The translations under genes and the position numbers were made by a program. DNA of 64,000 bases from Corynebacterium glucuronolyticum DSM 44120 (GTDB lineage: Bacteria; Actinomycetota; Actinomycetes; Mycobacteriales; Mycobacteriaceae): positions 930,001 to 994,000 of the forward strand of contig NZ_CP047452.1 of assembly GCF_030440595.1 (NCBI RefSeq), given 5' to 3'. Positions 46,942 to 55,743 of this stretch are shown in pieces. Below the pieces are notes generated by a model. That model was not told the origin of the DNA. It searched no databases and saw only the letters and a list, made by a program, of their open reading frames with translations. Each line of letters opens with the position of its first letter. Within the stretch, counting starts at the first letter, position 1.

Positions 46942-47297
46942 GCGTCCACTCCTTTTCCGCCGCAGCCGGGCACCGAGCACTCAGGGTCGATGCACGGGGC
47001 GTTTTCGTCGACAGCCAACGTCGCGTTCACTAGCGCGTTGAGCGCTGTCGCGAGGTGCGGATCGGCGATTTCGTAGCGTGTCTTGCGGCCCTCCGGCTCG
47101 GCGACGACGATGCCGCAGTCACGCAAGCAGGTCAGGTGGTTCGAGACGTTCGAGCGGGTCAGGTCCAGGTCGCGCGAAAGTACGGACGGGTAGCTCGGGC
47201 CGTCTAGTAGGGTCATCAGGATTCTGGAGCGCGTCGGATCCGCCAGGGCCCGGCCGAACCGGTTCATGACGTCGAGGCGCGAAGCAATGGTCAGCAT
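46938..47297 (-). CDS. cmtR: CmtR-type Cd/Pb-sensing ArsR repressor
   Basis: A 119-residue ArsR/SmtB winged-helix repressor. The recognition region DLTRSNVSNHLTCLRDCGIV contains Cys57 and Cys61, and the C-terminal tail APCIDPEC has Cys102. These three positions equal the Cd(II)/Pb(II) ligands Cys57, Cys61 and Cys102 of M. tuberculosis CmtR. The tail also has extra cysteines (107, 112). Translationally coupled to the ATPase downstream. The likely operator lies in the AT-rich stretch 47298-47330 with the repeat TGAACT. Confidence 0.93.
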   Translation of the reverse strand: MLTIASRLDVMNRFGRALADPTRSRILMTLLDGPSYPSVLSRDLDLTRSNVSNHLTCLRDCGIVVAEPEGRKTRYEIADPHLATALNALVNATLAVDENAPCIDPECSVPGCGGKGVDA

Positions 47298-47360
47298 GTG
47301 CTGAACTATACACCATCGAGTGAACTGACAAAAGCATGAAGATGCTGCGGCTGGCAGGAA

Positions 47361-47907
47361 TTAGTCGATGAGATTGCCTGCGGCTGGGCCTTCGCTGTCC
47401 GGGTGCCAACCCAACGCGGGGGAGGCATGGTTGGCGAAGTTGTCCAAAATCTTCACGTTGACGTGCACGCCCACCCCGGTGGGGATGGTGATGAGCAGGG
47501 GGCGACGGGCATAACGGTATCGTCGGCTTTGAGCTGTTCAATGAGCCTGTCCGTCTCGGCGGCGGAGGTGCAGACAAAGGTGGTGGAGTCTACATCAGGC
47601 AGCGCACCTACCTGGTCGGAGCCGGAGTCCTGCAAGCCGAACATCTGCAGGTCCGGGCCGTTGACGATGGGGAAGATGGGGCGGGACGCTGATCGCGTGG
47701 CGTCCAAGCGCGGCCCGCCCCTTCCATGTGGCGCGGTAGCGGCTGATCTGATCCGCCTGCATTTTCGCCCAGGGGTTCGGCGGTGGTCTCGGCGACCAGG
47801 GTCGACGACATTAGGTTCAGCCCGTCCGTGACGTTCTTTTCTGCAGACGGCCCGCGCTGGCCACCGAAGGCATAATGGCCGAAGCTGAAGAATCCGAACG
47901 CTTTCAT
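47361..47907 (-). pseudogene. Decayed luciferase-like flavin oxidoreductase
   Basis: Minus-strand fragments of one LLM-class oxidoreductase remain in order: the N-terminus MKAFGFFSFGHYAFGGQRG at 47907; then, after an internal deletion of perhaps 200 codons, LMSSTLVAETTAEPLGE; then in another frame FPIVNGPDLQMFGLQDSG and EQLKADDTV; then in a third frame VNVKILDNFA and SPALGW to a TAA at 47361-47363. Intact relatives have about 340-370 residues. The order of fragments is certain; the length of the deletion is an estimate. Confidence 0.72.
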
Positions 47908-48674
47908 GGGAGAACACTCCTTGTAGTGACATATCAATAACTGGGGTAGTGTTTCGAGTTGTGTCATCATAGGTTGTGGCGAGGCTAACGCACTGCTCAA
48001 GGATCTGCTGTAGGTGCTTCTCGACGCTGGATTAGGCCAGCACGCTTACCCCCAAGGTGGTGCCAAAGGGCCCACGCCGACTCACAGAGCTCAACGACAC
48101 GCCCGTCTCGTTGTACGCAGGTCGGATGACAGGGCCGTGCAAGATAGTCAGCATCTTTTGGGGTCACTCTGGGCGTGGATATGAACCCGCGTGGTCGACA
48201 GACCAACATCAGAGCGTAATAAGCACGACCACACCAGGCTACTCTTTCAAAGAGTGCCAGTCGTGGGCTGCATTTCGGGGAGCACTTGCATTCAGGCGTT
48301 TCTCACTTGCTGCGACTGGATGGGTGCTTCTGCGCCGGACAGTATTGCTTCACGTCAAAAAGGGAGAGACATACATCGGCTCTTAGGAAATGCATATGGG
48401 GTATGCGGATTCTACGGGAGCGATGTGGAAACAATAGGAGTTATGGAGCCGGACAGAGGGGCCGGATCCCTCCTAGGCTCAGAGTTGTAAAGGGGGCTAG
48501 AGTTCACCCGGTATTTTTCCGCGAGTAGCGGTATTTGCGAGTACGCCCCATATGGCTTCCGCAGAACATATAAGTGTTTCCGTGCGCCTAATATGCTCTC
48601 TTTGCGCAGACGTAATTACTGTTTTCTGATTGTCGCACTCTAACGGTAAAGTAACTTTGCAACGACATTCGGTC
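47908..48674. other. Gene-poor end of the island
   Basis: About 770 bp with no convincing gene on either strand. It could hold eroded coding DNA, but I found no family match and no clear insertion-sequence ends. Confidence 0.5.
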
Positions 48675-48695
48675 GAATTCAACTTCAACGTGTAG
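48675..48695 (+). repeat. Right boundary repeat: second ychF 3' end
   Basis: GAA-TTC-AAC-TTC-AAC-GTG-TAG repeats the last seven codons of ychF (19/21 identical) and is preceded by CGACAT, also found there. No further ychF sequence lies upstream, so it is an isolated gene end. Just after it, CCGCT-GAGC-AGCGG can form a hairpin, as expected for the original ychF terminator. Confidence 0.6.
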
Positions 48696-48797
48696 GAGCG
48701 CCGCTGAGCAGCGGGGTCACCGTGTGATCCCGTGTAGCTTGTCACACCCCGGCGCGCGCCGCCTGTACGAGACGACGAAAGGTATGCCATCGGCGCG

Positions 48798-49577
48798 ATG
48801 ACCTTCCTGGGGGCCTTCGCCCTCACCCTGTTTGCCGGTGCCGCAACAGGCATCGGCGGGCTGATCACTGTGCTCAAGGGCAATCCGGGGGACCGGTTCC
48901 TCGCCGGCGCACTCGGGCTCTCCGCAGGTGTGATGCTGTATGTCTCTTTCATGGAGATCCTGCCCGAGGGGATAAGCCAGCTGGAGGAGGCGTGGGGAAA
49001 AGCCGGGGTGTGGGCGGCTGTGGGGGCGTTCTTCCTCGGTGTGTTGATCATCGCGGGAATTGACCGGCTGGTGCCGGAAGAGGTCAATCCGCACGAGCCT
49101 GAAATGATCGGCACGCCGAGCAGCAAACGGTTGCTGCGCATGGGGGTTATGACGGCGCTGGCCATCGGAATCCACAACTTCCCGGAGGGGTTCGCTACAT
49201 TTTTGTCGGGGCTGGAAGACGCCACGATCGCGATCCCCGTTGCTGTCGCCATCGGCATTCACAATATTCCTGAGGGGATTGCTGTGGCTGCGCCGATTCG
49301 GCAGGCCACGGGGTCTCGCCGCAAAGCGTTTACGTGGGCTCTTATCTCCGGTTTGAGTGAGCCGGCGGGCGCGCTCATCGGCTTCCTTGTGCTGTACCCG
49401 TTTATCACTCCGGCGACGCTTGGCCTGTGTTTTGCTGCTATCGCCGGCATCATGGTGTTTATTTCTCTTGACGAGCTTCTTCCCACGGCCATCGCAACGG
49501 GGAAACATCACGTCGCCGTCTACGGGGTCATCGTGGGCATGGCTGTCATGGCGCTCAGCCTGCTTCTCTTCCTCTAG
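48798..49577 (+). CDS. zupT: ZIP family metal transporter ZupT
   Basis: 259 residues with about eight membrane segments and the two ZIP signatures GIHNFPEGFATF (about residue 121) and GIHNIPEGIAVA (about 153), whose His, Asn, Pro and Glu residues form the binuclear metal site. It would import zinc and perhaps iron or manganese. A Glu/His/Pro-rich loop (VPEEVNPHEPEM) joins the segments in the usual place. The last four bases overlap the stop of the convergent DUF808 gene. Confidence 0.93.
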   Translation: MTFLGAFALTLFAGAATGIGGLITVLKGNPGDRFLAGALGLSAGVMLYVSFMEILPEGISQLEEAWGKAGVWAAVGAFFLGVLIIAGIDRLVPEEVNPHEPEMIGTPSSKRLLRMGVMTALAIGIHNFPEGFATFLSGLEDATIAIPVAVAIGIHNIPEGIAVAAPIRQATGSRRKAFTWALISGLSEPAGALIGFLVLYPFITPATLGLCFAAIAGIMVFISLDELLPTAIATGKHHVAVYGVIVGMAVMALSLLLFL

Positions 49578-50683
49578 TTTTTGCTTGTCGACGCCCCGTC
49601 GGTGGGCTTTTCTTGCACCTCTTCGTTGCCTTCGGGGGAGTTATCGATGTGCGGAGCCGCGATGGTGTACGTGTACGGGTTGTTGTCCTGGTTGGACCGG
49701 TAGGCCTCCACCATGCGCTGCTCCTCCTCGTTGAGGTAGTACTTCACGCCCTCGTGCTCTTCCTCATCGGTTTTTCCTGTGAGGGCGTGGAAGATGCTGA
49801 TGAAAATCACCACGATGGTGCCGACGATCGCGCCGACGACCATGGAGCAGGCCGTATCGACGAGCCAACCAATGAAGCCACCGCCGACCCCTGCGGCCAG
49901 GTGGTGGATGTACTCGGCAGGTGCGTGCCACCCCAGGGTGTCGGCACCATTGACGATGAGGTGGCCACCGACCCACAGCATGGCGGCCGTACCCACAACG
50001 GCAATCACGTTCAGCACCTTGGGCATCGCGGAGACGAGCCCACGCCCCAAAGATTGCGTGGATTCCGATGAGGACTTCGCCATGGACATGCCGAGGTCGT
50101 CCATCTTCACCAGCAGCGCGACCGCGCCGTACACCAGGGCAGTAATGCCGATCGCCACGAGGACGAGGACAGTCAAGCGCATGAAGAACGGCTGGTCGGT
50201 GACCTCGCCGAGGGAGATCACCATGATCTCCGCCGACAGAATGAGGTCGGTGGTGACGGCGGATTTCACCAGCGCGTCCTCCGCGCCGGGTCCCTGCACC
50301 TGCACGGTGTCGGTCTGCTCGTCAGTGCCGGTGATCTTGGCGATGACCTTGTGCATGCCCTCATAGGTGAGGAAGCAGCCACCCAACATGAGGATGGGGG
50401 TGAGCGCCGCCGGTGCGAGCCAGCTCAGCAGCAGAGCGAAGGGCAAAATAAGAACCAGCTTGTTGAAGAGGGATCCCTTGGCAATGCGCCAAATGATGGG
50501 CAACTCTCGCGCCGGGGTGACACCCTGCACGTATTGTGGTGTCACGGCTGCGTCGTCAACAACAACGCCGGCTGCCTTGACAGATGTGTGGCCGGCTGCC
50601 GCTGCCACGTCGTCGATACTGGATGCTGCGGCTCGGGCAATGAGCGCTACGTCGTCGAGGAGGGCAGCTAGGCCACCAGCCAT
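49574..50683 (-). CDS. DUF808 (YedI) family membrane protein
   Basis: 369 residues. The start MAGGLAALLDDVALIARAAA is diagnostic for DUF808, followed by KAAGVVVDDAAVTPQYVQG, PIIWRIAKGSLFNKL and about eight membrane segments. After the last segment there is a polar tail of about 60 residues. Function unknown; E. coli YedI belongs here. Confidence 0.92.
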   Translation of the reverse strand: MAGGLAALLDDVALIARAAASSIDDVAAAAGHTSVKAAGVVVDDAAVTPQYVQGVTPARELPIIWRIAKGSLFNKLVLILPFALLLSWLAPAALTPILMLGGCFLTYEGMHKVIAKITGTDEQTDTVQVQGPGAEDALVKSAVTTDLILSAEIMVISLGEVTDQPFFMRLTVLVLVAIGITALVYGAVALLVKMDDLGMSMAKSSSESTQSLGRGLVSAMPKVLNVIAVVGTAAMLWVGGHLIVNGADTLGWHAPAEYIHHLAAGVGGGFIGWLVDTACSMVVGAIVGTIVVIFISIFHALTGKTDEEEHEGVKYYLNEEEQRMVEAYRSNQDNNPYTYTIAAPHIDNSPEGNEEVQEKPTDGASTSKN

Positions 50684-50814
50684 GGGGTCACCACTTTCAT
50701 GTCGGGGATGGAAAATTTATTCCAGGTGTGTTTTCTATGAAGTCTATCAACGGCTGAGAAAAAAGTAGCGCCCACGATAAATGATCGTGCGCGCGTGGAC
50801 TCGTGTAAACGCTG

Positions 50815-51354
50815 CTAAGGTGCCGGCGTGAGCTCGATGGATTCCTTGTCAGCCCACTGGATGTCGACACCGAGGGAGGATAGCCACGCCATCGGGTCGT
50901 CCCCGTGGCGGGTGATGCCCTCTACCGCGCGCAGCGTCGTTTCGATGGCGAGTTCCGCCTCCTCTGCCGTGATGTAGTGCGCGGAGGTAGCAGCTGCAAG
51001 CTCGTCGATGTCGAGTACCTCGACGGGCTTGCCGTCGTGCAGGAACAGGTCGACGTACAGATCGCGGGTGTGCCACACGCCGTCCTCGTTGGTGATATCC
51101 GCAACGTCGATGTAGATGCCGTCGGGGATTCCGGCGCTGGGGCGGTAGTGGAAGATGTTGAAGCGGAGATTCAACTCGGGGAGGAGCCAGCTTTCCAGGT
51201 AACCGAAGTTCTTGTGGTCTGCGCCGCGGGCCATGTAGAGGCCGGGGCCTTCCTCGCGGTAGGTGTCTACCTGGCGGGTGATGCCCTTCGGGTCGAGGTT
51301 GATACCTGCTGCGGTGTCAAAGGTTTCATTTTTTACTGGGTGTAAATCAGTCAT
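50815..51354 (-). CDS. DUF402 domain protein
   Basis: 179 residues. The DUF402 domain, with a beta-barrel around DGIYIDVADITNEDGVWHTRDLYVDLFLHDG (about 78-108), is followed by a helix pair. Structurally known relatives are FomD-like nucleotide phosphohydrolases that bind metal through the Asp residues of this loop. The exact substrate here is unknown. Confidence 0.83.
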   Translation of the reverse strand: MTDLHPVKNETFDTAAGINLDPKGITRQVDTYREEGPGLYMARGADHKNFGYLESWLLPELNLRFNIFHYRPSAGIPDGIYIDVADITNEDGVWHTRDLYVDLFLHDGKPVEVLDIDELAAATSAHYITAEEAELAIETTLRAVEGITRHGDDPMAWLSSLGVDIQWADKESIELTPAP

Positions 51355-51369
51355 GCGAAGTACCTCTTT

Positions 51370-52005
51370 TTACGCTACGGAAAACGAAGCGACAGTCGGT
51401 GGGAAATAGCAGCCATTAACGTGGCCGTGGATAAGGGCAAGGACGGGACCACCACCCGTTGCAGCCGTGCCCGTTACCGTTGCTGGCCCGTCGGGGTTGA
51501 GGTCAGGGGAGGCCTCGAGACGAGTCGTTTCGGTGTGAAGCGTTGTCAGATTGATCCACTGCACCGTCATGTCTGTGTCGCGCGCGCCGTCGGTTCCGAG
51601 GGCGGTGAAGACAAATGCGGTGTTGCCCGGTTCTACGCCGGGGAGGGGGAGATCTGCGGGGCCGGGAACCGCGACGGCGGAGCCGACCGAGTCACCGCCA
51701 CCGGCGATACATCCGCGGGAGACGGTGGGCCAAAGAAATTGGGAGATGACTGGTCCGTTTTGGGGGACCTTGCCCTCTCCGTTATCTCCGAAGAAGCCTA
51801 CGGCGGCAAGTACCTGGTCTTTGAGTGGAGCAGGAAGGGTTTCTGCCCAGTTCGTCGCGGCGTTGAGGATGTCCTGGTTCGGGCGCCCGAGGTTATCGGT
51901 GGAAGAAGAGGACGACTGAGCGGTAGCCGCGGTCGCCCCAGTGATGCTTAAACCAATGGCGGTGATGGCCGCTGCCATCCGTCGCGCGAGACTCCCGTAA
52001 CTCAT
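51370..52005 (-). CDS. Secreted protein of unknown function
   Basis: 211 residues with a signal peptide (cut after about ATAQ, residue 30), a Ser run, and a mature domain with two cysteines (GCIAGG near residue 98 and GCYFPP near 197), possibly disulfide-linked. The region ALIHGHVNGCYFPPTVASF is reminiscent of small secreted proteins encoded near typA in Mycobacteriales. No enzymatic motif. It lies 15 bases after the DUF402 stop and is upstream of it on no shared strand order: here it precedes nothing, being transcribed toward DUF402. Confidence 0.72.
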   Translation of the reverse strand: MSYGSLARRMAAAITAIGLSITGATAATAQSSSSSTDNLGRPNQDILNAATNWAETLPAPLKDQVLAAVGFFGDNGEGKVPQNGPVISQFLWPTVSRGCIAGGGDSVGSAVAVPGPADLPLPGVEPGNTAFVFTALGTDGARDTDMTVQWINLTTLHTETTRLEASPDLNPDGPATVTGTAATGGGPVLALIHGHVNGCYFPPTVASFSVA

Positions 52006-52219
52006 TTAACACCTTTCACTCTGGTTGACACTAGAAACTCTAGTTGCATTTGACTCTTACGTCTAACGCACGTGCCACCGCTTTCACTCTTCATGTCGTG
52101 TCGTGAGGTTTATCCGTTACGTTTGAAAAGAGAAATGTGTAATTTCTCACCTAACGTGCGAAGACTGTTACCGGGGAGTATTGTGTCTACGGTTGACCAA
52201 TTACCGAAGGGAAAATCTT

Positions 52220-54151
52220 GTGACTCAAGCCATTCATGATTCCGATCTCGACACCGAGTTTCGTAACGTTGCCATCGTCGCGCACGTCGACCATGGCAAG
52301 ACCACCCTCGTCGATGCCATGCTGCGCCAGTCCGGCGCGTTTGGCGATCACGAGGAAGTCGTAGACCGCGTCATGGATTCCGGCGATCTGGAGCGTGAGA
52401 AGGGCATTACCATTCTGGCCAAGAACACCTCCATTCGCCGCAAGGGTGCGGGCAAGGACGGCAAAGACCTTATTATTAACGTCATCGACACGCCCGGCCA
52501 CGCCGACTTCGGTGGCGAGGTTGAGCGCGCTCTGTCTATGGTGGACGGTGTCATCCTGCTTGTCGATGCCTCCGAGGGGCCCCTGCCACAGACCCGCTTC
52601 GTTCTTGGTAAGGCGCTGGCTGCCAAGCTTCCCGTCATCATCGTCGTGAACAAGACCGACCGCCCCGACTCCCGTATCGAGGAGGTTGTCACTGAGACGC
52701 AGGACCTTCTGCTCGAGCTCGCTGCCACCATCGAGGATCCCGAGGCCGCCGAGGCTGCCGAACAGCTCCTGGACATTCCGGTGCTCTACGCCTCCGGTCG
52801 CGCTGGCACGGCTTCCACGGAGAACCCCGGCAACGGCAACGCCCCCGCCAACAAGGATCTGCAGCCGCTTTTCGACGTTCTCTACGACGTCCTGCCCGAG
52901 CCCTCCGCCGATCACGATGGCCCGCTGCAGGCTCACGTGACCAACCTGGACTCCTCCTCCTTCCTCGGCCGTATCGGCCTTGTACGCGTTCACGCAGGAT
53001 CCCTAAAGAAGGGGCAGCAGGTTGCCTGGATTCACTACGATTCCGAGGGCAACGAGCACATTAAGAACTGCAAGATCTCCGAGCTGCTGCGCACCGTCGG
53101 TATGGAGCGTGTTCCCGCAGAGGAGGTTATCGCAGGCGATATCGCGGCGATCTCCGGCATCGACGAGATCATGATAGGCGATACCCTCGCCGATCCGGAC
53201 AACCCGAAGGCGCTGCCGCGGATTACCGTGGATGAGCCGGCTATCTCGATGACGATCGGTGTGAACACCTCTCCGTTGGCCGGGCGCAACGGTGGCGACA
53301 AGCTCACCGCCCGCATGGTGAAGGCACGCCTCGAGCAGGAGCTCGTGGGCAACGTTTCCCTGCGTGTCCTTCCTACCGAGCGCCCAGATACCTGGGAGGT
53401 CCAGGGTCGTGGCGAGATGGCGCTGTCCGTTCTCGTTGAGACGATGCGTCGTGAAGGCTTCGAGTTGACCGTCGGAAAGCCCCAGGTGGTCACCCGCGAG
53501 ATCGACGGCAAGACCTACGAGCCGTTCGAGCACATGGTGATCGATATCCCGTCCGAGTTCCAGGGCAACGTCACCCAGCTCATGGCCGCCCGCAAGGGTG
53601 TCCTGCTCAGCATGGACACGACGGGCGCGGACTGGATCCGGATGGAGTACGAGGTGCCCGCCCGTGGCCTCATCGGCTTCCGCACGACCTTCCTCACGGA
53701 GACGAAGGGTAACGGCATCGCCAACCACTACTCCTGCGGCTACAAGCCGTGGGCTGGCCAGATTAAGGACCGCACGACGGGTTCCATCGTCAGCGACCGC
53801 TCCGGCCAGGTGACTGCCTATGCCCTCATGCAGCTTTCTGATCGCGGTACGTTCTTTGTCGAGCCCGGTGCTCAGTCCTATGAGGGACAGGTTGTCGGCA
53901 TGACCAACCGTGATGAGGACATCGACGTCAACATCACCAAGGAAAAGAAGCTGACCAACATGCGTTCCGCCACGGCTGACGCGACGGTGACGCTGAACAA
54001 GGCTCGGAAGCTGTCGCTTGATGAGGCGATGGAGTTCTGCGCCCACGACGAGTGCGTCGAGGTGGCTCCCGATGTCATCCGCCTGCGCAAGACAGTGTTG
54101 GATGCTGCCGAGCGTGGCAAGGCTCGTAACCGGGCGAAGAAAGCAAAGTAG
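52220..54151 (+). CDS. typA: Translational GTPase TypA/BipA
   Basis: 643 residues with the EF-G-like order: G domain (AHVDHGKTTLVDAML at about 16-30, DTPGHADFGGEVERA, NKTD), domain II, domains III and V (DTWEVQGRGEMALSVLVE, RKGVLLSM) and the BipA C-terminal domain (NHYSCGYKPWAG). It acts on ribosome assembly and stress responses. GTG 52220 fits the family start and has AAGGGA 8 bases upstream; an in-frame ATG at 52181 is unlikely. Confidence 0.96.
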   Translation: MTQAIHDSDLDTEFRNVAIVAHVDHGKTTLVDAMLRQSGAFGDHEEVVDRVMDSGDLEREKGITILAKNTSIRRKGAGKDGKDLIINVIDTPGHADFGGEVERALSMVDGVILLVDASEGPLPQTRFVLGKALAAKLPVIIVVNKTDRPDSRIEEVVTETQDLLLELAATIEDPEAAEAAEQLLDIPVLYASGRAGTASTENPGNGNAPANKDLQPLFDVLYDVLPEPSADHDGPLQAHVTNLDSSSFLGRIGLVRVHAGSLKKGQQVAWIHYDSEGNEHIKNCKISELLRTVGMERVPAEEVIAGDIAAISGIDEIMIGDTLADPDNPKALPRITVDEPAISMTIGVNTSPLAGRNGGDKLTARMVKARLEQELVGNVSLRVLPTERPDTWEVQGRGEMALSVLVETMRREGFELTVGKPQVVTREIDGKTYEPFEHMVIDIPSEFQGNVTQLMAARKGVLLSMDTTGADWIRMEYEVPARGLIGFRTTFLTETKGNGIANHYSCGYKPWAGQIKDRTTGSIVSDRSGQVTAYALMQLSDRGTFFVEPGAQSYEGQVVGMTNRDEDIDVNITKEKKLTNMRSATADATVTLNKARKLSLDEAMEFCAHDECVEVAPDVIRLRKTVLDAAERGKARNRAKKAK

Positions 54152-54165
54152 CCAATCAGGCAGAT

Positions 54166-54199
54166 AAGCGCGCTGTAAGATACATTCTTATGCGCGCTT
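54166..54199 (+). terminator. typA terminator overlapping lpqW start
   Basis: AAGCGCGC (54166-54173) pairs with GCGCGCTT (54192-54199), with TAAGA/TCTTA inside, and is followed by TTCTT. The lpqW ATG (54190-54192) begins in the 3' arm. Confidence 0.7.
54176..54181 (+). promoter_or_regulatory. -10 box for leaderless lpqW
   Basis: TAAGAT, preceded by TG, ends 8 bases before the lpqW ATG, with no ribosome site between. This is the layout of a leaderless promoter, and it lies inside the typA terminator stem. Confidence 0.5.
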
Positions 54200-55743
54200 T
54201 TCTTATTGCTCTGGGGCTCAGCGCCGGACTGATACTGACATCGTGCCAGGCAAATCCCGGCCCACCACCGGTGGCAGAACCCGAAGTGGACGTGCGGGGT
54301 GGGGAGGCACCGGCAAACCCCGTCGTCCCCGTCGAACAGACCCCGGGGCGCACGCAGATCACCGTTGGTATCGATGCCATTAAAGCGGGGTTCAACCCGC
54401 ACCTGCGCGCAGACGAGTCCGCCTTCACGCAGTCGCTGGCCGCCCTTGTCTTGCCGTCCGCTTTCATCGACGGCGAGATGAATGCGGATCTGCTCGTCAG
54501 CGCGGAGCCCGTGGAGCCGGTAGGAGAGGTCAAACAGACGATCCGCTACGTCATCGCACCCGCCGCGCAGTGGAGCGACGGCACCCCCATCACGGGTGCC
54601 GATTTCCGCTACCTATGGGAAAACATGGTGTCCACGCCCGGTGTCATTGGTGCGGCCGGTTACCAGGCGATCTCGGGGATCCGTGTGCTTGATGGGGGAA
54701 AGACCGTCGAGGTTGACTTCTCACACCCGTATGTGCAGTGGAAACAGCTGTTTGACAACATGCTCCCCAGTCACCTGTTTGTTAATGACACCGTCCCCTT
54801 CAACCAAGTGCTCATCAGCTCGATCCCGGCATCGGCGGGAAAGTACATGTTGAAGACGGTTGACCGCGGGAGGGGAGTGGTAACTCTCAACCGCAACGAT
54901 CGGTATTGGGGCGCGCACCCGGCAGAGGTAGACATCCTCGCCTTCCAAGAAGTCCGCGACCGCACGTACCAACTCATGCGCAGCGGTGCCGTCAGCTACT
55001 CCGATGTGGCCCCCGAGGAGACCACGGTGGATGTGGCGACACTGATGAACGAGACGCAGGTGCGTGTGCGCGACCGGGAGGCCAGGCTCAGTCTCGTATT
55101 CAACATGGATTCGCCTGCCATCACCACTCCGGAGCAGCGGACGGTGGTTGCCAACGCGATGGATCCGCATCTGCTTGCCAAGATTGCTCTTGGCAGGTCG
55201 TCGCACCTGCATGTGTTCGACCCCATGAAGCGCAATCCACACGTCGAGGAGAAACCGGATTCCGTGGGCACTGACTTCGTGTCCACGCGGATCGACGTTG
55301 CCGCCGATTCCCGCGACAGTCAGGCGGCGACTCTCGCCCAGGCCGTTGTAGATACGTTAAATAACAAGGGGTTCGTGGCCAAGCTCGTCCAGGGGGATCC
55401 GCAGACCACGCAGGCGGATATCTTCGTCGCCTGGGAGCGCACCGGCGACTCGATTGCGCAGATCTCCCGCTACCAGTGCGACAGTCCATCCAATTTGTCT
55501 GGTTTTTGCGATGAGCGTGTGGATTTCGCCTTCCGTCAGTTCATGACGGGGGAGCGCGCCTCGGTAGAAGAGAAAGTGGACCAGATTGAGCGAAATCAGG
55601 TGGTGAGCGTGCCGATTGTTGCAGATACACGCGTCGATATCCTCACGCCACAGATCACCACGCCCGCTGCTAGCCTTGACCAGTGGCCGGTATTGTTCGC
55701 CGCCGGGTCGATTCCGACGGCACCAGAATGGAGGAAGCTGTAA
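54190..55743 (+). CDS. lpqW: LpqW-like lipoprotein (substrate-binding-protein fold)
   Basis: 517 residues. A signal peptide with lipobox LTSC (Cys19) is followed by a family-5 extracellular solute-binding fold, with GSNRYWGA-type ...NRNDRYWG at about residue 235. In mycobacteria LpqW, at the same place after typA, directs the mannoside precursor between PIM and LM/LAM synthesis. No permease or ATPase genes accompany it, which argues against an ABC transporter. Overlaps mshB by one base. Confidence 0.85.
   Translation: MRAFLIALGLSAGLILTSCQANPGPPPVAEPEVDVRGGEAPANPVVPVEQTPGRTQITVGIDAIKAGFNPHLRADESAFTQSLAALVLPSAFIDGEMNADLLVSAEPVEPVGEVKQTIRYVIAPAAQWSDGTPITGADFRYLWENMVSTPGVIGAAGYQAISGIRVLDGGKTVEVDFSHPYVQWKQLFDNMLPSHLFVNDTVPFNQVLISSIPASAGKYMLKTVDRGRGVVTLNRNDRYWGAHPAEVDILAFQEVRDRTYQLMRSGAVSYSDVAPEETTVDVATLMNETQVRVRDREARLSLVFNMDSPAITTPEQRTVVANAMDPHLLAKIALGRSSHLHVFDPMKRNPHVEEKPDSVGTDFVSTRIDVAADSRDSQAATLAQAVVDTLNNKGFVAKLVQGDPQTTQADIFVAWERTGDSIAQISRYQCDSPSNLSGFCDERVDFAFRQFMTGERASVEEKVDQIERNQVVSVPIVADTRVDILTPQITTPAASLDQWPVLFAAGSIPTAPEWRKL

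Noticed and set aside
48057..48386. 109-codon frame at the right end of the island
   Set aside because: No recognisable domain and no good ribosome site; possibly eroded DNA but not supportable as a gene.
41889..48674. Integrase or transposase within the island
   Set aside because: Searched all frames by eye and found no tyrosine- or serine-recombinase or transposase motif; the island call rests on the boundary repeats and gene decay only.
53003..54046. Open frame antisense to typA
   Set aside because: Shadow of typA codon bias.
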